The notes beneath the pieces were generated by a model. The model searched no databases. It was not told the origin of the DNA and saw only the letters and a program-made list of their open reading frames with translations. A stretch of DNA of 64,000 nucleotides. Origin: Bacillota bacterium (GTDB taxonomy: Bacteria; Bacillota; Bacilli; Alicyclobacillales; SLC66). The position numbers were made by a program, and so were the translations under genes. Positions 18,072 through 26,427 of this stretch are shown here, in pieces; position 1 is the stretch's first letter, and every line of letters starts with the position of its first letter. The stretch lies in contig JAPNUP010000051.1 of assembly GCA_026627345.1 (NCBI GenBank), positions 25,413 through 89,412 of the forward strand, given 5' to 3'.

Positions 18072-18306
18072 TCTCGCCGCCCTTTCCCCCATGTGCATTG
18101 TGGCCACAGGCACCTGCCGTAGCAAGCAAGCCGATGGAGCGATAGTAATCCGTCACAAGCGTCGCAATCTCGGACGCCGTCTCGCGAACCACGTATTTGC
18201 GACCGGAAACGAGCGTAATAACGGTATCCGGTGTGGATTCGACCAATTCGATCAACGGTGCGTTTACGACAAATGCGATCCCACTCATTCGCGTAAGAGC
18301 AATCAC
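18061..18306 (-). CDS. flbD: Flagellar protein FlbD
   Basis: Small conserved protein of Gram-positive flagellar operons (B. subtilis YlzI). From GTG 18306 with GGGAGG 6 bases upstream it starts VIALTRMSG and shows the typical TVITLVSGRKYVVRET segment. 81 residues; the last 20 or so (Gly/His-rich, CGHNAHGGKGGE) extend past the usual end. Function in flagellar assembly is not defined. It lies between flgE and fliL. Confidence 0.9.
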   Translation of the reverse strand: MIALTRMSGIAFVVNAPLIELVESTPDTVITLVSGRKYVVRETASEIATLVTDYYRSIGLLATAGACGHNAHGGKGGESDV

Positions 18307-18409
18307 CTGTATCCTCCCTCTCGCAGTCACCGGCGCGCGCGTGGTGCAGTAAACAATAGACTGCGTTGTTTGCCGCACCGGGTACGCTTGCCGCGCCTAT
18401 CGATCAGAT

Positions 18410-19366
18410 CTAGGCTTGCTGTTCGAGCGTTAGAACGGTAGACAGAATATTGTTATCTGTGTTGATCACCTTGGAGTTGGCATCAAACGCCTGTTGTGCG
18501 ACGATCATATTCGTGAATTCGTCCGTCAGGTTGACGTTCGAAGCTTCCAAGGCGCCGACGCGAAAGGTCGCGAACCCGTTGCTACCCGCCTGACCCATAG
18601 AAGCGCCTGCATTCGCTGCCGCTGCGGAGGCGCCGAACTGCCCTGAGTCTGGCGTCTGCTGAAACTGATTGTTACCAATCTTCGACAGACCGCTCGGGTT
18701 GAAGAACTTTGCGAGTGGCACCACCCACGTCTCCACCGTTTGATTGGTCGTCGGATCAGTGACGGTAATAGTGCCGTTGGCGTTAAACGTAAAATTCCCT
18801 GGAACCGGCTGACCGCCTGTGGAAGGAACAACCCCTACGTTGACTGCGCCGAGATCCTGGACGTTCGTTGGTGCTGACCCTGACCCTTGCAAATAGCCGA
18901 GTAGCTTCGAGCCATCTGGCGTAACAATATCACCGCTTGCGTCTACACTAAAGTCACCGGCGCGCGTGAAGTACACCGGATTCGCGCCGACTGTGGTCAC
19001 CGTAGGCGCGGTGTCCGCCGCAGTCGGTGTGTTTGTCGTCGCGGAAGGACTGACCATGAAATAGCCATCTCCGTCGAGGGCCACATCCGTGTTGACGCCG
19101 GTTTCCTGATCGGCGCCTTGGGTAAACGGTGTATAGATCGACGCCACATTCACGCCAAGGCCGACCTGTTGCGGGTTGGTGCCGCCAAGTCCGGCATTCG
19201 ACGGCTGCGAGGCGCCCGCAATCGTTTGACTCAAAATGTCGCTGAATTCTGTGCGGCTGGCTTTATACCCAGTCGTATCGACATTGGCGATGTTGTTGCC
19301 GACTACGTCCAATTCTGTCTGGAAAGCATTCATACCGGAGATCGCCGAGTACATGGAACGCAACAT
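18410..19366 (-). CDS. flgE: Flagellar hook protein FlgE
   Basis: Structural subunit of the hook. The N-terminus MLRSMYSAISGMNAFQTEL with VVGNNIANVDTTGYK is the flagellar rod/hook signature, and the C-terminal helix (FTNMIVAQQAFDANSKVI) is the matching coiled-coil partner. The middle is Thr/Ala/Gly-rich. 318 residues, rather short for FlgE. Position after flgD supports hook rather than distal-rod identity. Confidence 0.92.
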   Translation of the reverse strand: MLRSMYSAISGMNAFQTELDVVGNNIANVDTTGYKASRTEFSDILSQTIAGASQPSNAGLGGTNPQQVGLGVNVASIYTPFTQGADQETGVNTDVALDGDGYFMVSPSATTNTPTAADTAPTVTTVGANPVYFTRAGDFSVDASGDIVTPDGSKLLGYLQGSGSAPTNVQDLGAVNVGVVPSTGGQPVPGNFTFNANGTITVTDPTTNQTVETWVVPLAKFFNPSGLSKIGNNQFQQTPDSGQFGASAAAANAGASMGQAGSNGFATFRVGALEASNVNLTDEFTNMIVAQQAFDANSKVINTDNNILSTVLTLEQQA

Positions 19367-19458
19367 AAGTTGATTTCTCCTCCCTATTGTCGGTGCGCTT
19401 CTATCAGTCCGCGCACCTGCACGGCTTCCGCTTTGCGGTCCAGCCGGTTATCTGACCT

Positions 19459-19887
19459 CTACTGTTTGGAGGTCGCCTTGACCCAAATGGCACTGTCAAT
19501 ATTCGTAAACACTTGACTGTGATCAGTCGCCATGGACAGTGCCGTGACAACCGTGCGGTTCGGCACATTGACAACAAACCCGACATCGTCAACGACGACC
19601 AACGAGTCGCGCGCACCTTTTTGCGCCAGCTGATCGACTGCCGTCTTGAGCGATTGCACCAGATGCGGCGATTGTGCGATACCGCGTAGACGCAGGCGCT
19701 CACTCGCATGTCCAGAGAACACGACGTCCGCTGGGGCCATCTTTTTTTGCAGAATCTGCGAAAAGGAGGAGCTTCCAATCGCTTTTGCAGATGACCTCGT
19801 CGCAGGGTTATCGAGCGGCTGGTGTTCGACAGTACGCGAGCTTGGAAGTGCCGACCGTAAAACCTCCGAGTATGGAATCACCGTCAT
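19459..19887 (-). CDS. TIGR02530-type flagellar operon protein
   Basis: Conserved protein found next to flgD and flgE in many Gram-positive flagellar operons. The recognisable core is FSGHASERLRLRGIA, then VVVDDVGFVVNVPNRTVVTAL. Length is 142 residues with no membrane helix. The biochemical role is unknown; its place suggests hook or hook-cap work. ATG at 19887, directly upstream of flgE. Confidence 0.8.
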   Translation of the reverse strand: MTVIPYSEVLRSALPSSRTVEHQPLDNPATRSSAKAIGSSSFSQILQKKMAPADVVFSGHASERLRLRGIAQSPHLVQSLKTAVDQLAQKGARDSLVVVDDVGFVVNVPNRTVVTALSMATDHSQVFTNIDSAIWVKATSKQ

Positions 19888-19899
19888 TCCCTCCGCTCA

Positions 19900-20364
19900 T
19901 CACTTGCTGACCGACTGTACATCAGCTACTGGGTACTCCGTTCCATTGACTGTGATCATCACGCCATTTGCAGTTGACTGCACGGCTGAAACCGTCCCCG
20001 AGGCTTGCGTGCCACTGGCATCTTGTAAGGTCACCGAATTGCCCAGCAAGGAAAATGCGGAAGTCAGTTGCTCTTGCGAAGCCAAGCTATTGATGCCGCT
20101 GACCACTTGACCTTCTTGTGTAGAGACATTCGTCATCTGCTCGAGTGATGAAAACTGTGCGAGTTGCGCGACAAACTGTGTATTGTCTTGCGGTTGCAGC
20201 GGATCTTGATATTGCAACTGAGTTGCCAAAAGTTGTAAAAAAGCATTCTCCCCGAGCGAACCACCAGGCACAAACGATGTGGTCGAACTTGTGCTCGCCG
20301 CGGCGGTTGTAGTACTGGGTATCGCGTTCGCGGGCGCCCCTGTCATCCCTGACACGTTCATCAT
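19900..20364 (-). CDS. flgD: Flagellar hook-capping protein FlgD
   Basis: Scaffold that caps the growing hook. The conserved N-terminal block LGENAFLQLLATQLQYQDPL and QFVAQLAQFSSLEQM is present; the C-terminal Ig-like/tudor part found in Gram-negative FlgD is short, as usual in Bacilli (154 residues). GGGGGG ribosome-binding site just before ATG 20364. Lies between fliK and the TIGR02530-type gene. Confidence 0.95.
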   Translation of the reverse strand: MMNVSGMTGAPANAIPSTTTAAASTSSTTSFVPGGSLGENAFLQLLATQLQYQDPLQPQDNTQFVAQLAQFSSLEQMTNVSTQEGQVVSGINSLASQEQLTSAFSLLGNSVTLQDASGTQASGTVSAVQSTANGVMITVNGTEYPVADVQSVSK

Positions 20365-20378
20365 GTTCCCCCCTTACA

Positions 20379-22157
20379 CTAGGCTTGTGCGTAAAACGTG
20401 CCGGTCTCGCGCTGCTCCATCCACAGCACTTGCGATGGAGAACGCTCAGCTGTACTCGCTACGTCAGACTGTGACAATGTTTGTAGAGGCGGTATATAAG
20501 CGCGTTGCTCGGACACCCCTTGCTCCTGCCCTTGGCCCTGTCCTTGCGTAAAGACATCGATTTGCACATCCGCATATCCGTTTTTGGTCAGCCGATCTCG
20601 AAGTTGTGACAGATCAGCTTGAATGGCCGAACTGGTTTGCGGCAAGGTCGATAGCAAACTGACATGTAAATGACCAGATGTACCAGCAGAGAGCGTCACA
20701 TGGACAGTCCCGAGATGCTCTGGAACGAGGGTGATGCTGACCACCGACGGTCCGTTTGACTTTGCGTACTTAGCCCGCAGCGCTGTCCACTGCGCTACAG
20801 TAGGCATGAATTGATCCATGGGAACGGTCAGCTGCTGGTTGGACTCTGCTGCTGTTTTCAAGGAAGTCGCGCCGCCGCCTGTAGTCGCTACTGTTGACAC
20901 CCACGCAGCCGTTTGCGCCTGACTACTGTTGGGTTCACGACCAGGCGCAGAAGTTTGACCTGGTACGGGCGCCGGCTCTGCACGGTGCGAAGAGATTTTG
21001 CGCTCCATCCCTCGCGCGACAGGCTGGACGATTGTAGCGGCCACCTGATCGATAGCTCCGGTCGTAACGCCAGTATGGTTACCGACGCCGATGGCATTTG
21101 TTTTGCCAGAACCTCTGAGCCTGCTTACACGCCTGCTAACAGCAAAAGCGTGCGCTGTGTTGGGACGGTCCACTTGCCCGGAGGCAGTTAGCACCCTACT
21201 TAGCCGTTGTCCCGTCTGCGCAGGTACGCCTTTGGCTTCTTTAGGCACGCTAACGCTGACTGCTCGCAGCACCGAAGAAGCGTCACTTCGACCAGTCGTC
21301 GCCTGCACTCGGGTCTCGGTATGAGCCGCCTTTACTATCAGCGGAGTCTGCTTCAAAGGTGTCGCCGCGCTCTTAGCTTCAATCAAGCGCGCGAAAACAT
21401 CAGACGAGCCGTTCTGCCCTGTGATCGGTCCCACTTCACTAGAAGCACTCGGACGCAGTTCTGCCTGGGATACGGTGAGCGCACGCGCTCTGAGCGGTGC
21501 ACTGCGCAAAGTGGACAGATCTACTGGCTGCTTTTGTGCGTGCCCTTTCGCTAGAGCGGCCGGCAAAGGTGATCTTCGTACACCGCGGCTTACGCTCAGT
21601 GCGGGTCCCATAACAAGCTCGGGCCGAGGTTTGCTCTGAGTCGCGGCTGTATCGACTTTCTTCCCTCTGGCGGCAAGCGTTTGGGCTGCCACGATCAGCT
21701 GGTTTGCCACGGCTGTCGATGGTGGCCGAGCAGGCGGTACAGTGAGGTGCGACTTCGCCATTGGTCCCGGCACTTTCACCGCTTCGGCAGAGTGTTCAAC
21801 CGCGGTTTGACTCATCCCAAGGGCTTTGCGGACGGCAAGTGGCGCTACTTCATTGATCCTCGCAGCGATATCTTGGGGCACAGGTGTTGCTATACTCGCG
21901 CCCAACCACAGTGCGCTTGTCGCTGAGGCTTTTTTCTTGTCGTCGTGAGGAGTCACGGCTTGCGCGCTTTTGACGTCGGTTCTCGAACCTGCTCTAGCGG
22001 GCCGCGTCGGTGTCTGTACTCCGGTGATCTTACCGAGCACGACACCCAGATGCTGCTCGAAATGCGAGTCCTTGCGACTTGCTGTCGCAGGCCCATGGGT
22101 ATCCTGTGCCGCACCTTTCGGAGTCACCGGGAGTGCACGAATAGGTAGCATGTTCAA
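20379..22157 (-). CDS. fliK: Flagellar hook-length control protein FliK
   Basis: Secreted molecular ruler that switches export specificity through FlhB. The long N-terminal part is low-complexity, Ala/Thr/Lys-rich and disordered; the C-terminal domain (about residues 460-560) has the FliK pattern SITLVPEHLGTVHVTLSAG. AGGAGG lies 8 bases before a TTG at 22157 and 14 before the ATG at 22151, so TTG is preferred (592 residues). The same frame stays open through the upstream hairpins to 22277, so a longer form cannot be excluded. The end carries a GQ-rich run (QGQGQGQEQG). Confidence 0.88.
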   Translation of the reverse strand: MNMLPIRALPVTPKGAAQDTHGPATASRKDSHFEQHLGVVLGKITGVQTPTRPARAGSRTDVKSAQAVTPHDDKKKASATSALWLGASIATPVPQDIAARINEVAPLAVRKALGMSQTAVEHSAEAVKVPGPMAKSHLTVPPARPPSTAVANQLIVAAQTLAARGKKVDTAATQSKPRPELVMGPALSVSRGVRRSPLPAALAKGHAQKQPVDLSTLRSAPLRARALTVSQAELRPSASSEVGPITGQNGSSDVFARLIEAKSAATPLKQTPLIVKAAHTETRVQATTGRSDASSVLRAVSVSVPKEAKGVPAQTGQRLSRVLTASGQVDRPNTAHAFAVSRRVSRLRGSGKTNAIGVGNHTGVTTGAIDQVAATIVQPVARGMERKISSHRAEPAPVPGQTSAPGREPNSSQAQTAAWVSTVATTGGGATSLKTAAESNQQLTVPMDQFMPTVAQWTALRAKYAKSNGPSVVSITLVPEHLGTVHVTLSAGTSGHLHVSLLSTLPQTSSAIQADLSQLRDRLTKNGYADVQIDVFTQGQGQGQEQGVSEQRAYIPPLQTLSQSDVASTAERSPSQVLWMEQRETGTFYAQA

Positions 22158-22191
22158 TTCACTCTCCTCCTTTCTCAAATATTTCTCCTGT

Positions 22192-22252
22192 GGACGGTGG
22201 TGCGAGAGCACCATGTTACCGTCCTTACTGGCGAGTGCGCTGTGCGCTCGCC
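22192..22252 (-). promoter_or_regulatory. Two tandem hairpins between motE and fliK
   Basis: Minus-strand RNA would fold into a 9-bp stem (GGCGAGCGC with GCACTCGCC, 5-base loop) at 22252-22230, then five bases, then a second stem GGACGGT with ACCGTCC enclosing a 5-base bulge and GGTGC-TCTC-GCACC at 22224-22192. Neither has a T-tract, so they are not simple terminators. They lie about 35 bases before the fliK start and may affect mRNA stability or translation. Confidence 0.55.
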
Positions 22253-22284
22253 GCCTCACCTCCTTTTCCTCGCGCATCGCCTCT

Positions 22285-22854
22285 TCAGGCGCCTGCCTGA
22301 AGCAGCTTTGCCGCTTGCGCGGTTGAAAACTCAGACAGAATAGAGGCTTGATCACTTGCGTCCATGGCTTTTAAGGTCATCACCTGTTGTTCAAATGGCA
22401 GCCGCTCGATGATCAGGGCAGCTTGATTTGGTGCCATGTCCATGTACACAGTAGCCGCATTTTGTGCGCTATGATTCGAGGTTTTCAGTCCCTTGATCTG
22501 CCGCTGCGCCTCTTGCAGTTTCTGGGTGGCTTGTGCAACACGCGTTTGCAGCGAAGTGATGTCGGATTGCAGGTTGGCGTTTTGCCGTCTCAAAGTTGCG
22601 AGCATCTGCACATCACGTTGAATGACAGCGTCCAGCGTGGCCACTTGCCGTGGCACAGGAACCGGTACCGGCCCCAGTCCCATGGTATGCCTTACAGCAG
22701 GATTGCTGAGTGCCCAATTGGATACCGCTCCTGCGATGTTGATGCCTAATATAAATTGAACAATAAGTGCGATGATAATCATGGTAAAAATGATTGGTAG
22801 CACGAGCGTGTAAAAGATCCACGACAGCGGACGAGCAGCAGATCGCTCTTTCAC
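22285..22854 (-). CDS. ylxF: MotE/YlxF-family protein
   Basis: Membrane protein between fliJ and fliK, the ylxF position in B. subtilis. One N-terminal helix (about 18-40), a coiled coil (about 85-125) and a C-terminal MgtE-N-like module (PNQAALIIERLPFEQQVMTLKAMD). Related MotE of alphaproteobacteria chaperones MotC; the Bacillus protein's role is not settled. GTG start overlapping the fliJ stop by four bases. 189 residues. Confidence 0.82.
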   Translation of the reverse strand: MKERSAARPLSWIFYTLVLPIIFTMIIIALIVQFILGINIAGAVSNWALSNPAVRHTMGLGPVPVPVPRQVATLDAVIQRDVQMLATLRRQNANLQSDITSLQTRVAQATQKLQEAQRQIKGLKTSNHSAQNAATVYMDMAPNQAALIIERLPFEQQVMTLKAMDASDQASILSEFSTAQAAKLLQAGA

Positions 22855-23318
22855 CTCTCCATCACGTCCTTAGAACGAAATTCGCTGGCGCCAGCGTACC
22901 GAGTAACGGCCAACTCATCCAAAGCTCGCTGACTCACTTTCGCAAAAGACAATGCCTGTGCGACTCGCGCATTCTCCTCCATGCGCTCCCAACGCTTCGC
23001 ATCTTGAAATGCAGCAAGCGTACGTTTTTGCGCCTCCTGCAGCAGTTCTTGCCATTTCGCGACGACTTGCTCTTGCTGCGTCAGTTGTACTTCCACGCGT
23101 TGCCGATAATGAGACCAAAGAACTGCCTGCCAGCCGAGCTGCCCGCTTCCACAACTGCCTGTGTCGACTTCATTTTCCAGTGCTTGTAGTCCGTTTAGAC
23201 ACTCGATTTCTTGCGCTAATTTGCCCGCTACCGCGCTTTGCTCGTTTTCAAATTGGCGAAGAATTTGATCGTGAAGCTTATGCAACCGCTCCGTACGTTT
23301 CATCTGAGCCTGGGTCAT
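22851..23318 (-). CDS. fliJ: Flagellar export chaperone FliJ
   Basis: Cytoplasmic, almost wholly alpha-helical protein of 155 residues that couples the FliI ATPase to FlhA. The sequence is rich in charged heptads (QILRQFENEQS, QVVAKWQELLQEAQKRTLAAF) as in other FliJ proteins. Weakly conserved in general, so the call rests partly on its position right after fliI, whose stop it overlaps by four bases. Confidence 0.9.
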   Translation of the reverse strand: MTQAQMKRTERLHKLHDQILRQFENEQSAVAGKLAQEIECLNGLQALENEVDTGSCGSGQLGWQAVLWSHYRQRVEVQLTQQEQVVAKWQELLQEAQKRTLAAFQDAKRWERMEENARVAQALSFAKVSQRALDELAVTRYAGASEFRSKDVMER

Positions 23319-24640
23319 TCTGGTTCACCGACTTTCGTGAGTGACATAAGGGCCTCGCTTGTAGCGAGGAAAGACGAGGTCTCATCCACGTTCTGGCACA
23401 ACCAGTCGGCGAGCGGCTGCTGTGCTTCCAACGCCTCGTCCACCAAATAGTCGCTTCCGCGCTGATACGCACCGATCCGAATCAAGTCCTCGGCATCGCG
23501 TTTCGCAGCCATCCATGCGCGCACCCGGGAGGCGGCTTTACGTTGCTGCTCGGAGACAATGTCATGCATGAGACGGCTCACACTTTGCAGTGGATCGACG
23601 GACGGAAAGTGTCCGCGATTGGCGAGGTCCCGTGACAAGACGATGTGTCCATCGAGAATGCCACGCACGGCGTCCGCGATAGGATCCTGCATATCATCAC
23701 CGTCTACCAGCACCGTGTAAATGCCAGTGATCGAACCATGTGCCGCCGTGCCGGCACGTTCCAGCAGTTTGGGCAAAGCAGCAAACACCGAAGGGGTATA
23801 TCCGCGTGCTGTCGGCGGTTCCCCAATCGCAAGACCCTGTTCGCGAAGGGCCATGGCAAACCGCGTCACGGAGTCCATCATCAGCGTCACATCTTTACCT
23901 GCCTCGCGAAAATACTCCGCGATGGCAGTTGCGACAAAGGCTCCCTTAATACGAGTGAGCGGTGGTTGGTCAGAGGTCGCCACGACCACGACAGACCGCG
24001 CGATGGCGGACCCCAGATCTTTTTCGATAAACTCCCGCACTTCCCGTCCCCGTTCGCCAATCAGGGCAATGACATTGACATCGGCGTCCGAATTCCGAGC
24101 AATCATGCCCAACAGGGTACTTTTGCCGACACCGCTTCCGGCGAAGAGACCTACCCGCTGCCCGCGACCGAGGGTGAGCAGACCATCAATCACGCGGACC
24201 CCCGTAGCCATGACAGAACGAATGAGCGGTCGCGAAAGCGGGGGCGGCGGGTCTCGCGAAATGGGCACACGTAAATCAGCAGAGAGTGGTCCAAGCCCGT
24301 CGATCGGCTGCCCCAAGCCGTCCAACACGCGCCCTAGCAACCCCTCCCCGACCGTCACTTGCAAGGACTCTCCTGTAGCCTCAACAATACTGCCTGGTGC
24401 CAAACCACCAATATCGCCAAGCGGCATCAGAACAACGAGATCTTGACGAAAGCCCACAACCTCGCACAAAGCACTTTCGCCATCTCCGTGCAACAGGCAG
24501 ACATCCCCTATTTTTGTGACCGGCCCACGCGACTCAACGGTCAGGCCAATCACTTTTTCGACGCGGCCATTGACTTTATGTAAGCGCGTCCGAGCAAGAC
24601 GGTTATGATAAGCTTGCAGTTTCTCCGGCGAGTGATTCAC
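23315..24640 (-). CDS. fliI: Flagellum-specific ATPase FliI
   Basis: Hexameric ATPase of the export apparatus, related to F1 beta. Walker A GLFAGSGVGKSTLLG is near residue 165, Walker B is VTLMMDSVTRFAMALRE, and GYTPSVFAALPKLLERAG is the family signature. The GTG at 24640 (AAGGAG 10 bases upstream) gives 441 residues, close to B. subtilis FliI. The gene overlaps the fliH end by 38 bases. Confidence 0.96.
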   Translation of the reverse strand: MNHSPEKLQAYHNRLARTRLHKVNGRVEKVIGLTVESRGPVTKIGDVCLLHGDGESALCEVVGFRQDLVVLMPLGDIGGLAPGSIVEATGESLQVTVGEGLLGRVLDGLGQPIDGLGPLSADLRVPISRDPPPPLSRPLIRSVMATGVRVIDGLLTLGRGQRVGLFAGSGVGKSTLLGMIARNSDADVNVIALIGERGREVREFIEKDLGSAIARSVVVVATSDQPPLTRIKGAFVATAIAEYFREAGKDVTLMMDSVTRFAMALREQGLAIGEPPTARGYTPSVFAALPKLLERAGTAAHGSITGIYTVLVDGDDMQDPIADAVRGILDGHIVLSRDLANRGHFPSVDPLQSVSRLMHDIVSEQQRKAASRVRAWMAAKRDAEDLIRIGAYQRGSDYLVDEALEAQQPLADWLCQNVDETSSFLATSEALMSLTKVGEPE

Positions 24641-25412
24641 GCTGTTCCCACTCCTTCGCGACCGCCTGCAACGCCTTTTTGACACCTTCGAGCCGGACAT
24701 CGAGGCGTGCATCCACAGTCCCCATCTCCGTCACTACAACTAAATCTCCGGTGCGCAACGCATGATCCGGTACAATGAGACACTCCACACGTTGATAAAA
24801 CATTTTCTCGATTGCGCTTCGCTGCGACAGCATGTGCGAAAAGTCGCCTGGAGCCACCCGCAACTCGACGCGATGCGCTTTGTCCACCTCGGTCAGCACT
24901 TCACGCGTGAGCGACAGCAGGAATACATCGTCGCGTTCTACCTCTCGCAGGACAAGACGTCGGGCGACAACGAGTCCGAGATCTGCCACGAACGATTCTG
25001 TTTCAAGAATGCGGGTCCTGCGTTCGCGCTCCGCATCACCAAGTACGGCTTGCGCCTGCACAATCAAACTTTCGTACTTAGAGCGCCCCTCTTCCAACCC
25101 TTGCGCGTACCCTTGTTTGTGTCCCTGTACAAGCGCATGCTCACGCTGTCGTAAAGTCTCATCTAGCGCATCTTGGATCAACTGCTCTGCGCGCGCGCTA
25201 GCCGCCGTCATCAGGTCTTGTGCCTCCTGCGTCAGAGCCGTGAGTCGTGCCTGCTCGGCCTCGATGAGCGCTCTTGTTTGCTCCAATTCACCATCTGCCT
25301 GCGCCAGAGGGTCTAGGGGTATGGCTTGAGGCGCGGTCATCATCTCCATGACGGGCGGTGACACTACACGCGTCTGCAGGACGCCGGACATGTCGCGATA
25401 GATTTTAGACAA
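24603..25412 (-). CDS. fliH: Flagellar export ATPase regulator FliH
   Basis: Peripheral stalk-like protein that binds FliI. A long charged helix (AEGELEQTRALIEAEQARL-type) with the Ala/Gly-spaced segment GHKQGYAQGLEEGRSK precedes a C-terminal domain similar to V/F-ATPase delta/E subunits (LVVARRLVLREVERDDV, DLVVVTEMGTVDARLDVRL). No good ATG exists at the start: TTG 25412, preceded by a run of G residues that may serve as ribosome-binding site, overlaps the fliG end by eight bases. GTG 25433 and ATG 25391 are alternatives. Confidence 0.88.
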   Translation of the reverse strand: MSKIYRDMSGVLQTRVVSPPVMEMMTAPQAIPLDPLAQADGELEQTRALIEAEQARLTALTQEAQDLMTAASARAEQLIQDALDETLRQREHALVQGHKQGYAQGLEEGRSKYESLIVQAQAVLGDAERERRTRILETESFVADLGLVVARRLVLREVERDDVFLLSLTREVLTEVDKAHRVELRVAPGDFSHMLSQRSAIEKMFYQRVECLIVPDHALRTGDLVVVTEMGTVDARLDVRLEGVKKALQAVAKEWEQRESLAGETASLS

Positions 25413-26415
25413 GAATGTCGTCCCCCCCGCCACGAGAAATCACGATTTCACCCATCTCTTCAAGTCGCCTGATCTGCCCAACAATACGCTGTTGTGCTTC
25501 CTCTACATCACGCAAACGAACAGGCCCGGCAAATTCCATATCTTGCTTGAACGTCTCCACCATACGTGCGGACATATTGCGGTACACCGCGTCTTGTACC
25601 TCTTCGCTCGCGGTCCGTAGCGCCAGCATCAAATCGGCTTGGTCTATCTCGCGGATCACGCGCTGTTGGGCACGGTTGTCGAGAAGTACGATATCTTCAA
25701 ATACGAACATCCGCTTCTTGATTTCTTCCGCCAACTCAGGATCACTGAGCTCAAGACTCTCTAGGATTCCGCGCTCAGTCGTCCGGTCTGCGCCATTGAG
25801 GATCTTAACGATGGCATCCACGCCACCGACATGAAGGGAGTCGAGAGAAGCCGTCGATTGCATCTTGTTTTCCAGCACGCGTTCGACCGAACTGACGACT
25901 TCAGGTGACGTGCCATCCATCACAGCAATCCGCTTGGCCACCTCGGCACGAAGGTTTGGCGCAAGACTCGATAACACGGCAGAGGCTTGATCCGCCTCCA
26001 AGTGAGCCAAGACGAGGGCAATCGTTTGCGGGTGTTCGTTTTGAATAAAGTTCACTATTTGATTCGCACCTGCGCGACGAGCGAACTCAAACGGGCGCAC
26101 TTGAAGCGAGGAAGTCAAGCGATCAATCACAGACGAAGCACGGTCTGTGCCGAGTGCCTTTTGCAAGACATCTCGGGCATAATCGATCCCGCCTTGAGAA
26201 ATATACTGTTCGGCAATCGCCAGCTCTTGAAACTCCGACAAAATGGCCATCCGCTGCCCGCTGTCCACTCGCCGAACGGAAGCAATGTCCAATGTCAAGC
26301 TTTCAATCTCCGTTTCTTCCAAATGTTTATATATACCTGCCGCTACTTCGGGGCCAAGCGCGATGAGAAGGATCGCAGCTTTCTGGCGCAGTGACAGTTC
26401 ATCGACCTTTTTCAC
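25405..26415 (-). CDS. fliG: Flagellar motor switch protein FliG
   Basis: Rotor protein carrying torque-generating charges. N-terminal LSLRQKAAILLIALGPEVAAGIYKHL, middle EHPQTIALVLAHLE and C-terminal motor domain with FEDIVLLDNRAQQRVIREID are all intact. 336 residues, GTG start. It follows fliF by 12 bases. Confidence 0.98.
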   Translation of the reverse strand: MKKVDELSLRQKAAILLIALGPEVAAGIYKHLEETEIESLTLDIASVRRVDSGQRMAILSEFQELAIAEQYISQGGIDYARDVLQKALGTDRASSVIDRLTSSLQVRPFEFARRAGANQIVNFIQNEHPQTIALVLAHLEADQASAVLSSLAPNLRAEVAKRIAVMDGTSPEVVSSVERVLENKMQSTASLDSLHVGGVDAIVKILNGADRTTERGILESLELSDPELAEEIKKRMFVFEDIVLLDNRAQQRVIREIDQADLMLALRTASEEVQDAVYRNMSARMVETFKQDMEFAGPVRLRDVEEAQQRIVGQIRRLEEMGEIVISRGGGDDILV

Positions 26416-26427
26416 AGTGCCCGCCTC

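Noticed and set aside
23645..24446. Two long plus-strand frames (209 and 241 residues) opposite fliI
   Set aside because: They mirror the highly conserved fliI coding strand, have no ribosome-binding site and are rich in Arg, Ser and Pro as shadows of GC-biased codons.
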